Shown here: positions 49,330-58,345 of the stretch, piece after piece | Position numbering within the stretch: position 1 is the first letter of the stretch | Layout of the letters: every line of letters begins with the position of its first letter | Origin: Streptomyces subrutilus | GTDB taxonomy: Bacteria > Actinomycetota > Actinomycetes > Streptomycetales > Streptomycetaceae | NCBI RefSeq assembly: GCF_008704535.1 | Contig: NZ_CP023701.1 | Coordinates: 2,604,001 to 2,668,000 of the forward strand | Direction of reading: 5' to 3' | Length of the DNA: 64,000 nucleotides | The notes under the pieces: model-generated | Told to the model about the DNA's origin: nothing | Database searches by the model: none | Seen by the model: the letters and a program-made list of their open reading frames with translations, nothing else | Program-made: the position numbers and the translations under genes

Positions 49330-50690
49330 GCGGCGCTCTCCTGCGGTTCGGGTCTGCGGGCGCTGTCGCTGAGCCGGACCAGCAGGGCGACGATGATCCA
49401 GTTGGTGACGACGGAGGAGCCGCCCTGGGCCAGGAAGGGCATGGCCATGCCGGTCAGCGGGATCAGGCCGGTGACGCCGCCGGCGATCACGAACACCTGG
49501 AGCGCGACGATCGAGGCCAGGCCGGTGGCGAGCAGCCGGCCGAAGGGGTCGCGCAGCGCGAGCCCGGTGCGGAAGCCCCGGGAGACGAGGAGCCCGTAGA
49601 GCAGCAGGATCGCGGTGAGGCCGACGAGCCCGAGCTCCTCGCCTGCGGTGGCGAGGACGAAGTCGGACTTGGCGGCGAAGCCGATGAGGAAGGACTGCCC
49701 GTGGCCGAGCCCGGCTCCGAGGAGGCCGCCGGCGCCGAAGGAGAAGAGGGACTGGGCGAGCTGGCCGGGGCCCTCGCCGCGGTCGATGGAGGCGAAAGGA
49801 TTCAGCCAGTCGTCCACGCGGCTGTTCACGTGCGGTTCGAGGGTGCCCACGGCGTACGCCCCCAGCCCGGCCAGGACCAGGCCGATCGCGATCCAGCCGA
49901 TCCGTCCGGTGGCGGTGAAGAGCATGATCACGAAGAGGCCGAAGAAGAGCAGCGAGGTGCCGAGGTCGCGCTCCAGGACCAGCACGCCGACGCTGAGCAG
50001 CCAGATCGCCAGGATCGGTCCCAGGACCCGGCCGGGCAGCAGCCGCAGCCGCCAGAACAGCCTGCGGCCGGTGAGGGCGAGCGCGGTGCGGTTCGCGGCG
50101 AGGTAGGAGGCGAAGAAGACGGCGAGCAGGATCTTGGCGAACTCCCCGGGCTGGAAGGAGAGTCCGGCGAAGCGGATCCAGATGTGCGCGCCGTTGACCG
50201 CCGGGAAGAAGACGGGCACCAGCATCAGCACGAGGGCGGCGGCCACCGAGAGGTACGCGTAGCGCTGGAGCGTCCGGTGGTCGCGGAGCAGCACGACGGC
50301 GACGACGAAGAGGGCCGCGCCGAAGGCGGACCAGAGCAGTTGGTCGTCGGCGGTGAGGTGGGCCGGGGTGGTCGCGTCGAGGCGCTGGATGAGGACGAGT
50401 CCGAGCCCGTTGAGCAGGACGGCGATGGGCAGGACGACCGGGTCGGCGTACGGGGCCCGAAGCCGGACGGCGAGGTGCGCCAGCAGGGCGGCGCCGGCCA
50501 GTCCGCCGGCGTAGCGGGCGGAGCCGGCCGGGATGCGGCCGGTGGTGGCCAGGCCGACGTAGAGGTGGCCGAGGACGGAGATCAGGACCGCACCGGCCAG
50601 CAGCGTCAGCTCGACGCCCCGGCGCCGGGGGGCGTGGGCGTCGGGGGGCGGGGGCGCGGGTTCCGCCACCTGTGCCGTCAGGGCCGTCAT
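49326..50690 (-). CDS. SEDS glycosyltransferase, FtsW/RodA/SpoVE family
   Basis: A 454-residue polytopic protein with about ten to twelve helices. Family elements include GAHIWIRFAGLSFQPGEFAK, which is the RodA/FtsW signature around the essential glycan-binding loop, and FLIGFAAKSDFVLATAGEEL near the end. It polymerises lipid II into glycan strands together with the class B PBP encoded next. The ATG at 50690 is divergent from the NlpC/P60 gene, leaving a shared 283-bp region. Its role in growth or sporulation septation cannot be told from sequence. Confidence 0.9.
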   Translation of the reverse strand: MTALTAQVAEPAPPPPDAHAPRRRGVELTLLAGAVLISVLGHLYVGLATTGRIPAGSARYAGGLAGAALLAHLAVRLRAPYADPVVLPIAVLLNGLGLVLIQRLDATTPAHLTADDQLLWSAFGAALFVVAVVLLRDHRTLQRYAYLSVAAALVLMLVPVFFPAVNGAHIWIRFAGLSFQPGEFAKILLAVFFASYLAANRTALALTGRRLFWRLRLLPGRVLGPILAIWLLSVGVLVLERDLGTSLLFFGLFVIMLFTATGRIGWIAIGLVLAGLGAYAVGTLEPHVNSRVDDWLNPFASIDRGEGPGQLAQSLFSFGAGGLLGAGLGHGQSFLIGFAAKSDFVLATAGEELGLVGLTAILLLYGLLVSRGFRTGLALRDPFGRLLATGLASIVALQVFVIAGGVTGLIPLTGMAMPFLAQGGSSVVTNWIIVALLVRLSDSARRPEPQESAA

Positions 50691-50973
50691 GGGGGAAACG
50701 TAGCAAGCCGACTGATGGTATGTCCGCTTATGTCATAGTGTGCCGAAGAGTCGTCACAAACGGTCGGAAAGAGGCGCGCCCTCGGCGCGGCCGGTGCGCG
50801 CCCGTCCGGCCACCGCCGGCCACCGCCGGGCACGGCGGGGCACGACCGGGCACCACGGGGCATCACCGGGCACTCCCTACCGCCGCACGGGTGGCGCCGT
50901 ACGGCCCCGCCGACCCCGTTGGGCGATTTGTCATACCGGGCGTGGCAGCATCGGGCGCCCCGGAGGTGATCCC
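50691..50973. promoter_or_regulatory. Divergent promoter region of RodA/FtsW-type and NlpC/P60 genes
   Basis: A 283-bp gene-free stretch. The first 60 bases, next to the SEDS gene, are AT-richer than average, while the centre holds a six-unit decamer array. A strong ribosome-binding site (GGAGGTG) precedes the NlpC/P60 start. I saw no ydaO-type c-di-AMP riboswitch core such as GGGGAGCCG. Confidence 0.5.
50811..50870. repeat. Six imperfect 10-bp tandem units
   Basis: Six 10-base units, written in phase, all begin CA and mostly end in CCGGG or CGGGG: CACCGCCGGC, CACCGCCGGG, CACGGCGGGG, CACGACCGGG, CACCACGGGG, CATCACCGGG. A seventh begins CACTCC. Each unit covers about one helical turn, so repeated protein contacts on one DNA face are possible. 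Confidence 0.6.
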
Positions 50974-52173
50974 ATGTCGCATCGGCCGCTCCGTGCCGCC
51001 TGCCTCGCCGCACTGTTGCTCGCACTCGGCCCGCACACCGGCGCCGTCGCCGACCCGCTCCCCGAAGCCGAACCCGTCGGCGTGCTCCTGACCCGGCTGC
51101 AGGGGCTCTACCAGAAGGCCGAAGAGGCCGCCGAGGCGTACAAGGCCACCGAGTCCGCCCTCGGCAGCCGGCTCGACGAGGAGCGGCGGCTGGACGGCGA
51201 GCTGGGCCGGGCCCGCGGCGCGCTCGGCACCCAGCGGGCCCTCGCCGGACACCTGGCCCGCGAGCAGTACCAGGGCGCCCGGGGCTTCTCCCCGTACGCC
51301 CGGATGCTCCTGGCCCGCGACCCGCGCGCCCTCCTCGACCAGCGCCGCCTCGCCGCCCGCGAGGGCGCCCGCCGGGCCGCCGTACTGGCGCGGCTCGCGC
51401 GCGGCGAACGGCAGGCCGACGCCCTCGCCGCTCGGGCCCGCACCGCCCTGGACGCGCAGCGGACCCTGGCCGCCCGGCAGAAGCGGCAGAAGGAGGAGGT
51501 CGCGGCGCAGCTCAAGGAGGTGGAGCGGGTGCTGTCCTCGCTCTCGGCCGAGCAACTGGCCCGGGTGGACGCCAAGGAGGCGGCGCAGACGGCGGACGCG
51601 CAGCGCGCGCTGCTGGACTCCGGGCGGCTCCCGGCGCGCACCGGCGCGCCCACGGCCGCGGGCGGCGCCGCCCTGCGCTACGCGGCCGCCCAGATCGGCA
51701 AGCCGTACGTGTGGGGCGCCGAGGGGCCGGGCTCCTTCGACTGCTCCGGGCTGACCTCGCAGGCCTGGGCGCACGCGGGCCGGTCCATCCCGCGGACCAG
51801 CCAGGAGCAGTGGGCCGGCCTCCCCCGCGTGCCGCTGGACCGGCTGCGGCCGGGGGACCTCGTCGTGTACTTCCCCAAGGCGACCCACGTGGGGCTGTAC
51901 GTCGGCGACGGCAAGGTCATCCAGGCCCCGCGCCCCGGGGCGCGGGTGAAGGTCTCGCCGATCGCGGCGAACCCGCTGCTGGGCGCGGTCCGGCCGGACC
52001 CCGACGGGGCCCCGCTGGACCGGTTCGTCCCCCCGCCGCTGCCGGAGGCGGCCGGTGCGCGGGGGGCGGAGGAGGACGCCGGCTACTCCGCCGAGGAGGC
52101 GCCGGAGGCCGCGCCGGACGGGTCGCCGGACGGGGCGTCCCCCGCCGACGAGGCCGTGACCTCGGCCAGGTAG
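50974..52173 (+). CDS. Secreted NlpC/P60 peptidoglycan endopeptidase with coiled-coil stalk
   Basis: 399 residues. The Sec signal (CLAALLLALGPHTGAVA, cleavage about residue 26) is followed by a long coiled coil (about 37-215, QLKEVERVLSSLSAEQLARV near its end) and the NlpC/P60 domain with C257 in GSFDCSGLT and H305 in ATHVGLYVG. It cleaves peptide stems in peptidoglycan. The start has a perfect GGAGGTG. The last 90 bases overlap the 3' end of the converging flavin monooxygenase gene, encoding an acidic Pro/Ala tail. Confidence 0.9.
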   Translation: MSHRPLRAACLAALLLALGPHTGAVADPLPEAEPVGVLLTRLQGLYQKAEEAAEAYKATESALGSRLDEERRLDGELGRARGALGTQRALAGHLAREQYQGARGFSPYARMLLARDPRALLDQRRLAAREGARRAAVLARLARGERQADALAARARTALDAQRTLAARQKRQKEEVAAQLKEVERVLSSLSAEQLARVDAKEAAQTADAQRALLDSGRLPARTGAPTAAGGAALRYAAAQIGKPYVWGAEGPGSFDCSGLTSQAWAHAGRSIPRTSQEQWAGLPRVPLDRLRPGDLVVYFPKATHVGLYVGDGKVIQAPRPGARVKVSPIAANPLLGAVRPDPDGAPLDRFVPPPLPEAAGARGAEEDAGYSAEEAPEAAPDGSPDGASPADEAVTSAR

Positions 52174-53384
52174 TCGGCCGCGTCCTGCGGGTCGTAGAAG
52201 TAGGCGTCGAAGTCGGCCGGGTTGTCGAAGCCGTTGGCGAACCGGTTGGCCACCGGCGGCAGCTGCCCGGCCGCGCCGATCAGGTTCAGCACGTGCTCCG
52301 GCGGGACGCCGAGCATCGCGTTCGTCCACTGCGTCACCGGCTTGCCGCTGGTGAACCAGTACTTGTCGAAGGTCGCCTTCATCCAGGCCTCGTCGAACGG
52401 CTTGTCGCCGTGCATCAGGATCGAGGAGAGGTACGAGGCCGCGCACTTGGACGCCGAGTTCGAGCCCTGCCCGGTGATCGGGTCGTTGGCCACGACCACG
52501 TCCGCGACGCCCAGCACCAGGCCGCCGCCCGGCAGCCGGCCGACGGGGTTGCGGACCACCGGCGCGTAGCGGCCCGCGAGGGTCGCGTGCGCGTCCGTGA
52601 GCTCGACCTTCGTCGCCCGCGCGTACTCCCACGGGGTGAACCGCTCCATCAGCTCCAGCGTGAGCGCCAAGTGCTCCGAGGGGTCCTTGACGCCGGCGAA
52701 GGCGTCCACGGGACCGCCCGGGACGCCCTCCCAGAAGAGGATGTCCGCACGGCCCGAGGTGGTGAGGGTCGGCATCACGAACAGCTCGCCGACGCCCGGC
52801 ACCAGGTTGCAGCGCACGGCTTCGGTGTCGGGGTGCTCGGGGCGCGGGCCGAGCCCGTGCACGTACGAGACGGCCAGCGCGCGCTGCGGGGCGTCGAAGA
52901 CGGAGCGCGCGGCGTTGCGTTCGAACATGGACACCAGCTCGCCCTTGCCCGCGGCGACCAGCACCAGGTCGTAGGTGCGGGCGAAGAAGTCGAGGTCGGA
53001 CACGGACGCGCCGTGGATGACCAGCTGCCCGCCGCGCTGCGCGAAGACGTCGAGCCAGCCCGCCATCTTCACGCGCTGGTCGACGGATTGCGCGAAGCCC
53101 CCCAGCCGGCCGAGCCAGTCGACGGCCCGGCCGCCGTCGGGGCCGGCGACGGAGACGCCCACGCCCTCGATCTTCGGCGCCTGCTGCTCCCAGAAGTTGA
53201 TCTGCAGGTCCCGCTCGTGCCGCAGCGCGGTGTCGAACATGCATTGCGTGGACATCACCCGCCCGGTGCGGATCTCGTCCGCGGTCCGGTTGGACATGAG
53301 GGTGACCTCGTACCCCTTCGTCTGGAGGCCGAGGGCGAGCTGGAGACCGGACTGACCGGCTCCGACCACGAGTATCTTGCGCAT
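52083..53384 (-). CDS. Styrene-monooxygenase/indole-epoxidase-like FAD protein
   Basis: A 433-residue flavoprotein of the StyA group. The N-terminal dinucleotide motif is MRKILVVGAGQSGLQLALGL, and the family region includes DPITGQGSNSASKCAASYLS near the C-terminus. StyA-type enzymes receive reduced FAD from a separate reductase and epoxidise or sulfoxidise substrates; no reductase gene is nearby. The gene lies 29 bases after cvnD and on the same strand as the conservon, so it is probably its last member. Its 3' end overlaps the opposite NlpC/P60 gene by 91 bases. Confidence 0.85.
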   Translation of the reverse strand: MRKILVVGAGQSGLQLALGLQTKGYEVTLMSNRTADEIRTGRVMSTQCMFDTALRHERDLQINFWEQQAPKIEGVGVSVAGPDGGRAVDWLGRLGGFAQSVDQRVKMAGWLDVFAQRGGQLVIHGASVSDLDFFARTYDLVLVAAGKGELVSMFERNAARSVFDAPQRALAVSYVHGLGPRPEHPDTEAVRCNLVPGVGELFVMPTLTTSGRADILFWEGVPGGPVDAFAGVKDPSEHLALTLELMERFTPWEYARATKVELTDAHATLAGRYAPVVRNPVGRLPGGGLVLGVADVVVANDPITGQGSNSASKCAASYLSSILMHGDKPFDEAWMKATFDKYWFTSGKPVTQWTNAMLGVPPEHVLNLIGAAGQLPPVANRFANGFDNPADFDAYFYDPQDAADYLAEVTASSAGDAPSGDPSGAASGASSAE

Positions 53385-53413
53385 GTCACGTTCTCGTTTC
53401 GCGTCTGTCGGTG

Positions 53414-54034
53414 CTATTCGGGAGTGCCGTCGAGGGCGTGCGCCACCAGCGTCAGCAGCGATTCGACCACCGTGCGGCGGCTGCGCGCGTCCATGATCAC
53501 GACGGGCACGTGGGCCGGGACGCTGAGCGCCTCGCGCACGTCCTCGGGCTCGTACGAGCGGGTGCCCTCGAAGTGGTTGACGGCGACGGCGTACGGCAGC
53601 CCGCAGCTCTCGAAGTAGTCGAGGGCCGGGAAGGAGTCGCGCAGTCGGCGGGTGTCGGCCAGCACGATGCCGCCGATGGCCCCGCGCACGAGGTCGTCCC
53701 ACATGAACCAGAAGCGCTCCTGGCCCGGGGTCCCGTAGACGTACAGCACGAGGTCGTCGTCGAGGGTGATGCGGCCGAAGTCCATCGCGACGGTGGTCGT
53801 GTGCTTGTCCGGGGTGGCGGACAGGTCGTCGGTGGGGAGGCTGGCCTCGGTCATCACCGCCTCGGTGCGCAGCGGCGTGATCTCGGAGACGGAGGAGACG
53901 AAGGTGGTCTTGCCGACGCCGAACCCGCCCGCGACCAGCACCTTGACGGCCACGGGCGCGCGCGAGCGGTCGTACTGCCAGGACTGTGCGGGTTCGTCGG
54001 CGATCACCGGCTGGTCAGAGACGGCGGAGCCCAC
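53414..54034 (-). CDS. cvnD: Conservon small GTPase CvnD
   Basis: A 206-residue Ras-like GTPase of the MglA/CvnD type. The P-loop is VAGGFGVGKTTFVSS (about 34-48), and the switch II region reads YVYGTPGQERFWFMW. CvnD acts with CvnA, CvnB and CvnC in a membrane-associated, G-protein-like system specific to actinobacteria. The GTG start lies within the last codons of cvnC (20-base overlap). Confidence 0.9.
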   Translation of the reverse strand: MGSAVSDQPVIADEPAQSWQYDRSRAPVAVKVLVAGGFGVGKTTFVSSVSEITPLRTEAVMTEASLPTDDLSATPDKHTTTVAMDFGRITLDDDLVLYVYGTPGQERFWFMWDDLVRGAIGGIVLADTRRLRDSFPALDYFESCGLPYAVAVNHFEGTRSYEPEDVREALSVPAHVPVVIMDARSRRTVVESLLTLVAHALDGTPE

Positions 54035-54404
54035 TGAGCACCCTTTCGAGCAGCGCGCGTTCGGGCCGGCCGGTGCCGTGGCCCGTTCCGTACACGCGGA
54101 TTCTTCCCTGGTCGGCGAGGTCGCTGACCAGGACGCGGACCACGCCGAGCGGCAGCTTCAGCAACGCGGCGATCTCGGCGATGGTGCGCATGCGGCGGCA
54201 GACCTCGACGATGGCCGGCATCTCGGGCATGCGGTCGGGCTTGCGCGGCTCCGCCGCCTTGGTGTCCAGGGCCGCGACGAAGGTCTCGACGAGCAGGACG
54301 TGCGTGAAGCGGGTGCGGCCGCCCGTCAGGGAGTACGGGCGGACGCGGGCGGGGCGGCGATCGGCTCCGCGTATCGGCAGCCGGTCGGAGGCCGGACTCC
54401 TCAC
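54015..54404 (-). CDS. cvnC: Conservon DUF742 protein CvnC
   Basis: A 129-residue protein with the DUF742 winged-helix-like fold. It opens near RPYSLTGGRTRFTHVLLVET and has the C-terminal helix-turn-helix-like KLPLGVVRVLVSDLADQGRI. The GTG start overlaps the cvnB stop, and it overlaps cvnD. It is thought to bridge the sensor CvnA and the GTPase CvnD. Confidence 0.9.
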   Translation of the reverse strand: MRSPASDRLPIRGADRRPARVRPYSLTGGRTRFTHVLLVETFVAALDTKAAEPRKPDRMPEMPAIVEVCRRMRTIAEIAALLKLPLGVVRVLVSDLADQGRIRVYGTGHGTGRPERALLERVLSGLRRL

Positions 54405-54874
54405 GGGGTGTTCTCCATCGACTGGCGCAGCTCGCTGCGGACTTCGGGGGTCAGGACGTGGCCGGCGCGGCCGACGAACAGGGCCATGTGGTAGGCGACG
54501 ACGCTCATGTCGCAGTCGGGCGTGGCGTGCACGCCCAGCAGGGAGCCGTCGCTGATGGCCATGACGAAGACGGAGCCGTGCTCCATCGCGACCATGGTCT
54601 GTTTCACCGAGCCGCCGTCCATGAGGGCGGCGGCGCCGGTGGTGAGGCTGCCCAGGCCGGAGACGATGGTCGCCAGATCGGCCGAGGCCCCGCGCGGACC
54701 CTTGGGGCGGTCCTGCGCGGCTTCCGCTCCCGGCTCGGAGGAGAGGAGCAGGAGCCCGTCCGAGGAGACCACGGCGACGGAGTTGACGCCGGGCACCTCC
54801 TCGACCAGGTCGGTCAGCAGCCACTGAAGGTTGCGGGCCTGGGTGCTCAGTCCGTACGTACTGGGCGCGGTCAT
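54401..54874 (-). CDS. cvnB: Conservon Roadblock/LC7 protein CvnB
   Basis: A 157-residue Roadblock/LC7 protein with LQWLLTDLVEEVPGVNSVAV and VSSDGLLLLSSE; likely regulator of the GTPase CvnD, as MglB is for MglA. The ATG overlaps the cvnA stop in ATGA. Confidence 0.9.
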   Translation of the reverse strand: MTAPSTYGLSTQARNLQWLLTDLVEEVPGVNSVAVVSSDGLLLLSSEPGAEAAQDRPKGPRGASADLATIVSGLGSLTTGAAALMDGGSVKQTMVAMEHGSVFVMAISDGSLLGVHATPDCDMSVVAYHMALFVGRAGHVLTPEVRSELRQSMENTP

Positions 54875-57800
54875 GTGCGTGCCTCCTGTGCGGTGTCCCC
54901 CTGGTCGGTGTGCCCTTGCCCCCGGCCGTGCGTGTCGTCCTGATCCTGCCCGAGTTCGGCCGCGACGACCCGCCGCCCGTCCTGGGCGCCCTGGTAGAAC
55001 CCGCCGAGCCGGCGGCGCAGTTCGTCGGCGTCGACGCGGCGCGCGGGCTCCGGCCGGGCCTCCTCCGGGCGGCCGGTGGAGACCGTGCGCGGGGTCCGCT
55101 TGGGCAGGCCCTTGTCGGTGACGGTCCCGGCCGGCTCCGCCGGGGCGGCGCCGGGGGCCGCGGGGTCGGCCGGATGGCCTCCCTGGCGGGGGAGCCGGTG
55201 GGCCTCGGCGGTGGCGTGCGCGGGTGCGTCCGGGGCCGGCCCGGGGTCCGGGGCGGCGGGCGCCGCCTCGGGGACGAGCCGGGCCAGCAGCTGCTCCTCG
55301 GGTGCGGGGGCCGGGGCGGGTACGGGCTCCGGGCCCGCGCCGGCGGTGAACACCTGCTCGGCCGGGGGCAGCTGCTCCGCCGGGGCGGCCGGGGCCCTGC
55401 GGGCCGGGAGCTCCGGGGCGGGCGCGACGGCCGGGGCCGGGACGGTGAACGTCGTGTCCGAACCGCGTACGGGGTCCGCTCCGTGGACGGGGGCCGGGGG
55501 CTCGGCGGCCGCGGCCCGGGCCGACAGCGGCAGCACGGCGGCGGTGGCCCCGGGCCGCGCGTCGGCCCGACCCGCGTCGGCGGCCCCGGCCGTATCGGCG
55601 GCCCCGGCCCCGGCGGCCGCGGTGCCCTCGGTGGACGCGGTGTCGTCGGCGGCCGCGGTGTGCTCGGCGGCGGTGTCCGCGGCGGCCCACGAGGGCGCGG
55701 TGACGGCCGGCTCCGCGGGCGCGGGCGCGGGCACGGGGTCGGCGGGCGCGGGGTCGGCCGCCGCCCAGGTCTGCGCGGTCCCGTCCGGTGCCTCCGCCGG
55801 GGCCGGCGGGACGGTGCCGCGGGTCCGGGCGGGCAGGGTGTTGCCGTTGGCCTCCGCGATCATGCCCGGGAGGTGCAGGGCGGCCGCGCCCGCGCCCGGG
55901 ACGCCGAGGGTGTGGACGGTGGAGGTGGGCGGGGTCGCCGGGAGCAGCGCCGCCGGGACGACCACGAGGGCCTCGGTGCCGCCGTCGCGCGGGGCCCGCA
56001 GCTCGGCGGTGACCCCGTGCCGGGCGGCGAGCCGTCCGGCGACGTACAGGCCGAGGCCCAGGCCGTGTTCCGCCTCGGGCTCCTCGTCGTACGCCTCGGG
56101 CGAGGACAGCCGGGCGTTCAGCGCTTCCAGCCGGTCCTCGGTGACCCCGATCCCCGCGTCCACGACGGACAGCACCGCGTCGCCGGAGTCCAGCAGCCAG
56201 CCGGAGACCTTCACCTTGACGTCGGGCGGCGAGAAGGTGGTCGCGTTCTCCAGGAGTTCGGCCAGGACGTGCGAGATGTCGTCGGCGGCGTGCCCCGCGA
56301 CCTGGGTGTAGGAGGGGAGCGCCGCGAGGTCGACCCGCTCGTAGCGCTCGATCTCGCTGACGGCGGCCCGCATGACGTCGACGAGCGGGACCGGGTGGCC
56401 CTGCCCGTGTCCGTGCTCCTGGCCGGCGAGGACCAGGAGGTTCTCGTTGTGGCGGCGCATGACGGTCGCCAGGTGGTCGAGCTTGAAGAGGGTGGCCAGC
56501 CGGTCCGGGTCCTGCTCCTTGGACTCCAGCTCCTCGATGACGGCGAGCTGGCGCTCCACCAGGCCGAGGGTGCGCAGGGACAGCGAGACGGAGGTCGTCG
56601 ACATGATGCGCCGGTGCTCCTCCAGCCCGCCGCGCAGCTTGGACAGCTCCTCCTCCAGCACCTCGCGGCTGCCGGTCAGCGCCTCGTTGCGGCCGATGAT
56701 CCGGCGCCGGTCGGCGTCGAGCCCGGCGATCCGGGTGTGCAGCGAGACGGTCTGGTCGCGGACCGCGTTCAGGTGGCGCACGACCTCGGCGAACTCGTCG
56801 TTGCGGCCGGTGAACCGGACCGGCTCCACCGAGCCCTCCGGGGTCGCGAGGCGGGCCGCGCCGCGGCGCAGTACGGACAGCGGGCGGGTGAGCGAGCGGG
56901 CCACGGCGGTGGAGACGCCGACGGTGAGCAGGAACAGCACGCCGAGCAGCGCGATCACGGTTTCGAGCCGGGTCACGTCCTCGTCGCGCAGGGTGGCGAG
57001 GGCGGTGGCCCGCTGGCCGGCGAGGGTGGACTCCACGGACCGCATGCGGTCGATGCGGGCGGTGAGCGCGGAGCCGACGGCGGCCGCGTCGGTCTTGCGG
57101 TCGGCCGTGGTCAGCGTGGGCCGGTCGGTGAGGCGCTTGAGGTAGTCGTCGGCGGACTTGACCTCGGGGCCGGTGACGGTGGCGGCGAGGGTCTGGCGGA
57201 CGTCGGGGCGGGCGGAGCGCGCGAAGTCCTCCAGGGCGCCCTGTTCCCGTACGCGGGCCCGCTGGGCGGCGGCGGTCAGCTCGTCGGTGACGGCGGTGGA
57301 GCCGGAGGTCTGCTCGCCGCGGGCGACGGGCACGGACAGGGCGGCGACCAGCAGGCCGCGGGTGGCCGAGGCCTGCTCCACGGCCTGGCCCAGCGGGGCC
57401 AGGGGGCGGGTGGTGGCGAGGGCGTCGGTGGCGCGCGGCGGGGTGAGCTCGGCGAGGCGGTCGCCGGGGGCGAGGAGTTCGGCGATGAGCGCGGCGTAGG
57501 CCTGGTGGGCCGCGAGGGGGCCGCCCTTGCCGCCGACGGCCTCGTCGCGGACGGTCTGCAGCCGGCCCAGGGCGCGGGCGGTCTCCTCGTCGGCCTCGGC
57601 CCGGACGTCGGCGAGCTGCCGGTCGGTGCGCGCGGTGCGCTCGTCGACGGCGGACCGGCCGGAGCCGGGGCGGCCCTTGGCGGCGTACTCGGCGACGGCG
57701 TCGCGCTCGTCGCCGAGGAGGTGCGCGAGGGTGAGGGTCTGCCGGGTCTGTTCCGCGAGGGTGACCAGGCTCTGGGAGTCGTTCAGTTCCCTCGACGCGG

Positions 57801-57948
57801 AGACGACGGCTGGGGCGCCGGCCGCGAGGACGGTGAGGCCGGCGACGGCGACGCCGACGACCAGCCTGCGGCGCACGCGGACGCGGCGTCCTGCGGGGGC
57901 CGGGCCGTCGAGGGCGGTGCCGTTCTTCCGAGACCGCTTCTTCTGCAC
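54871..57948 (-). CDS. cvnA: Conservon sensor kinase-like protein CvnA
   Basis: A 1025-residue membrane sensor. A transmembrane helix at about 25-50 and a second at about 330-350 flank a nitrate/nitrite-sensing-type (NIT) extracytoplasmic domain. A HAMP linker follows, then a histidine-kinase-like ATPase domain with N-box LAELLENATTFSPP and G-boxes VVDAGIGVTEDRLEAL and LGLGLYVAGRLAARHGV. No classical phosphoacceptor H-box was recognised. The last 350 residues are Ala/Pro-rich, low complexity. The GTG at 57948 is used; a TTG four codons upstream is possible. Confidence 0.88.
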   Translation of the reverse strand: MQKKRSRKNGTALDGPAPAGRRVRVRRRLVVGVAVAGLTVLAAGAPAVVSASRELNDSQSLVTLAEQTRQTLTLAHLLGDERDAVAEYAAKGRPGSGRSAVDERTARTDRQLADVRAEADEETARALGRLQTVRDEAVGGKGGPLAAHQAYAALIAELLAPGDRLAELTPPRATDALATTRPLAPLGQAVEQASATRGLLVAALSVPVARGEQTSGSTAVTDELTAAAQRARVREQGALEDFARSARPDVRQTLAATVTGPEVKSADDYLKRLTDRPTLTTADRKTDAAAVGSALTARIDRMRSVESTLAGQRATALATLRDEDVTRLETVIALLGVLFLLTVGVSTAVARSLTRPLSVLRRGAARLATPEGSVEPVRFTGRNDEFAEVVRHLNAVRDQTVSLHTRIAGLDADRRRIIGRNEALTGSREVLEEELSKLRGGLEEHRRIMSTTSVSLSLRTLGLVERQLAVIEELESKEQDPDRLATLFKLDHLATVMRRHNENLLVLAGQEHGHGQGHPVPLVDVMRAAVSEIERYERVDLAALPSYTQVAGHAADDISHVLAELLENATTFSPPDVKVKVSGWLLDSGDAVLSVVDAGIGVTEDRLEALNARLSSPEAYDEEPEAEHGLGLGLYVAGRLAARHGVTAELRAPRDGGTEALVVVPAALLPATPPTSTVHTLGVPGAGAAALHLPGMIAEANGNTLPARTRGTVPPAPAEAPDGTAQTWAAADPAPADPVPAPAPAEPAVTAPSWAAADTAAEHTAAADDTASTEGTAAAGAGAADTAGAADAGRADARPGATAAVLPLSARAAAAEPPAPVHGADPVRGSDTTFTVPAPAVAPAPELPARRAPAAPAEQLPPAEQVFTAGAGPEPVPAPAPAPEEQLLARLVPEAAPAAPDPGPAPDAPAHATAEAHRLPRQGGHPADPAAPGAAPAEPAGTVTDKGLPKRTPRTVSTGRPEEARPEPARRVDADELRRRLGGFYQGAQDGRRVVAAELGQDQDDTHGRGQGHTDQGDTAQEART

Positions 57949-58345
57949 CGGTGCTCGCAATCCTGTACGTGTGCTCGTGCTCGTCTACTCGTGTGGCCGA
58001 GGTAACGGCCGGTCAACAAGTAAACGCCCCCCGCCCCCTCGTACCGCCACAGACCTTTGCAGTGTGTTGGGGAGAGAGCCGCACATCGCCCACCCGGCCA
58101 CTCGAACGAGTGAACATCACGGATGAGTTGGCGACCAACTCGGGGACCCGGCGTCAGAGCGCGCCCGTGGACAGGCGGTTGAAAGATCGACGGAGGCTTT
58201 GGCAGGATGCCCGCCCACACCCCGGCCCGGCGCCGCGAGCGGGTCCGGCGGGCCCGGGGAGCGCCGGGGAGCGGCCCGCGCGGCGCCGGCCGCCCGGTAC
58301 GGGCCGGACCCTGCGCGACGGGTTCCCGGCGGGCAGTATGTCCGT
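57949..58345. promoter_or_regulatory. Divergent region between conservon and PP2C-like gene
   Basis: A 397-bp gene-free stretch. It holds two inverted repeats: CACTCG-AA-CGAGTG at 58099-58112 and GAGTTGG-CGA-CCAACTC at 58125-58141, together a likely pair of operator sites. The right 150 bases are GC-rich with no sign of coding. Confidence 0.5.

Noticed and set aside
47680..50690. Main pbpA-ftsW pair of the oriC-proximal pstP-pkn cluster
   Set aside because: No pstP, pknA/B or FHA genes adjoin; the neighbours are NlpC/P60 and diiron genes, so it is likely a paralogue.
50691..50973. c-di-AMP (ydaO) riboswitch before the NlpC/P60 gene
   Set aside because: Expected for such genes in Streptomyces, but the conserved core was not found; the region holds a decamer repeat instead.
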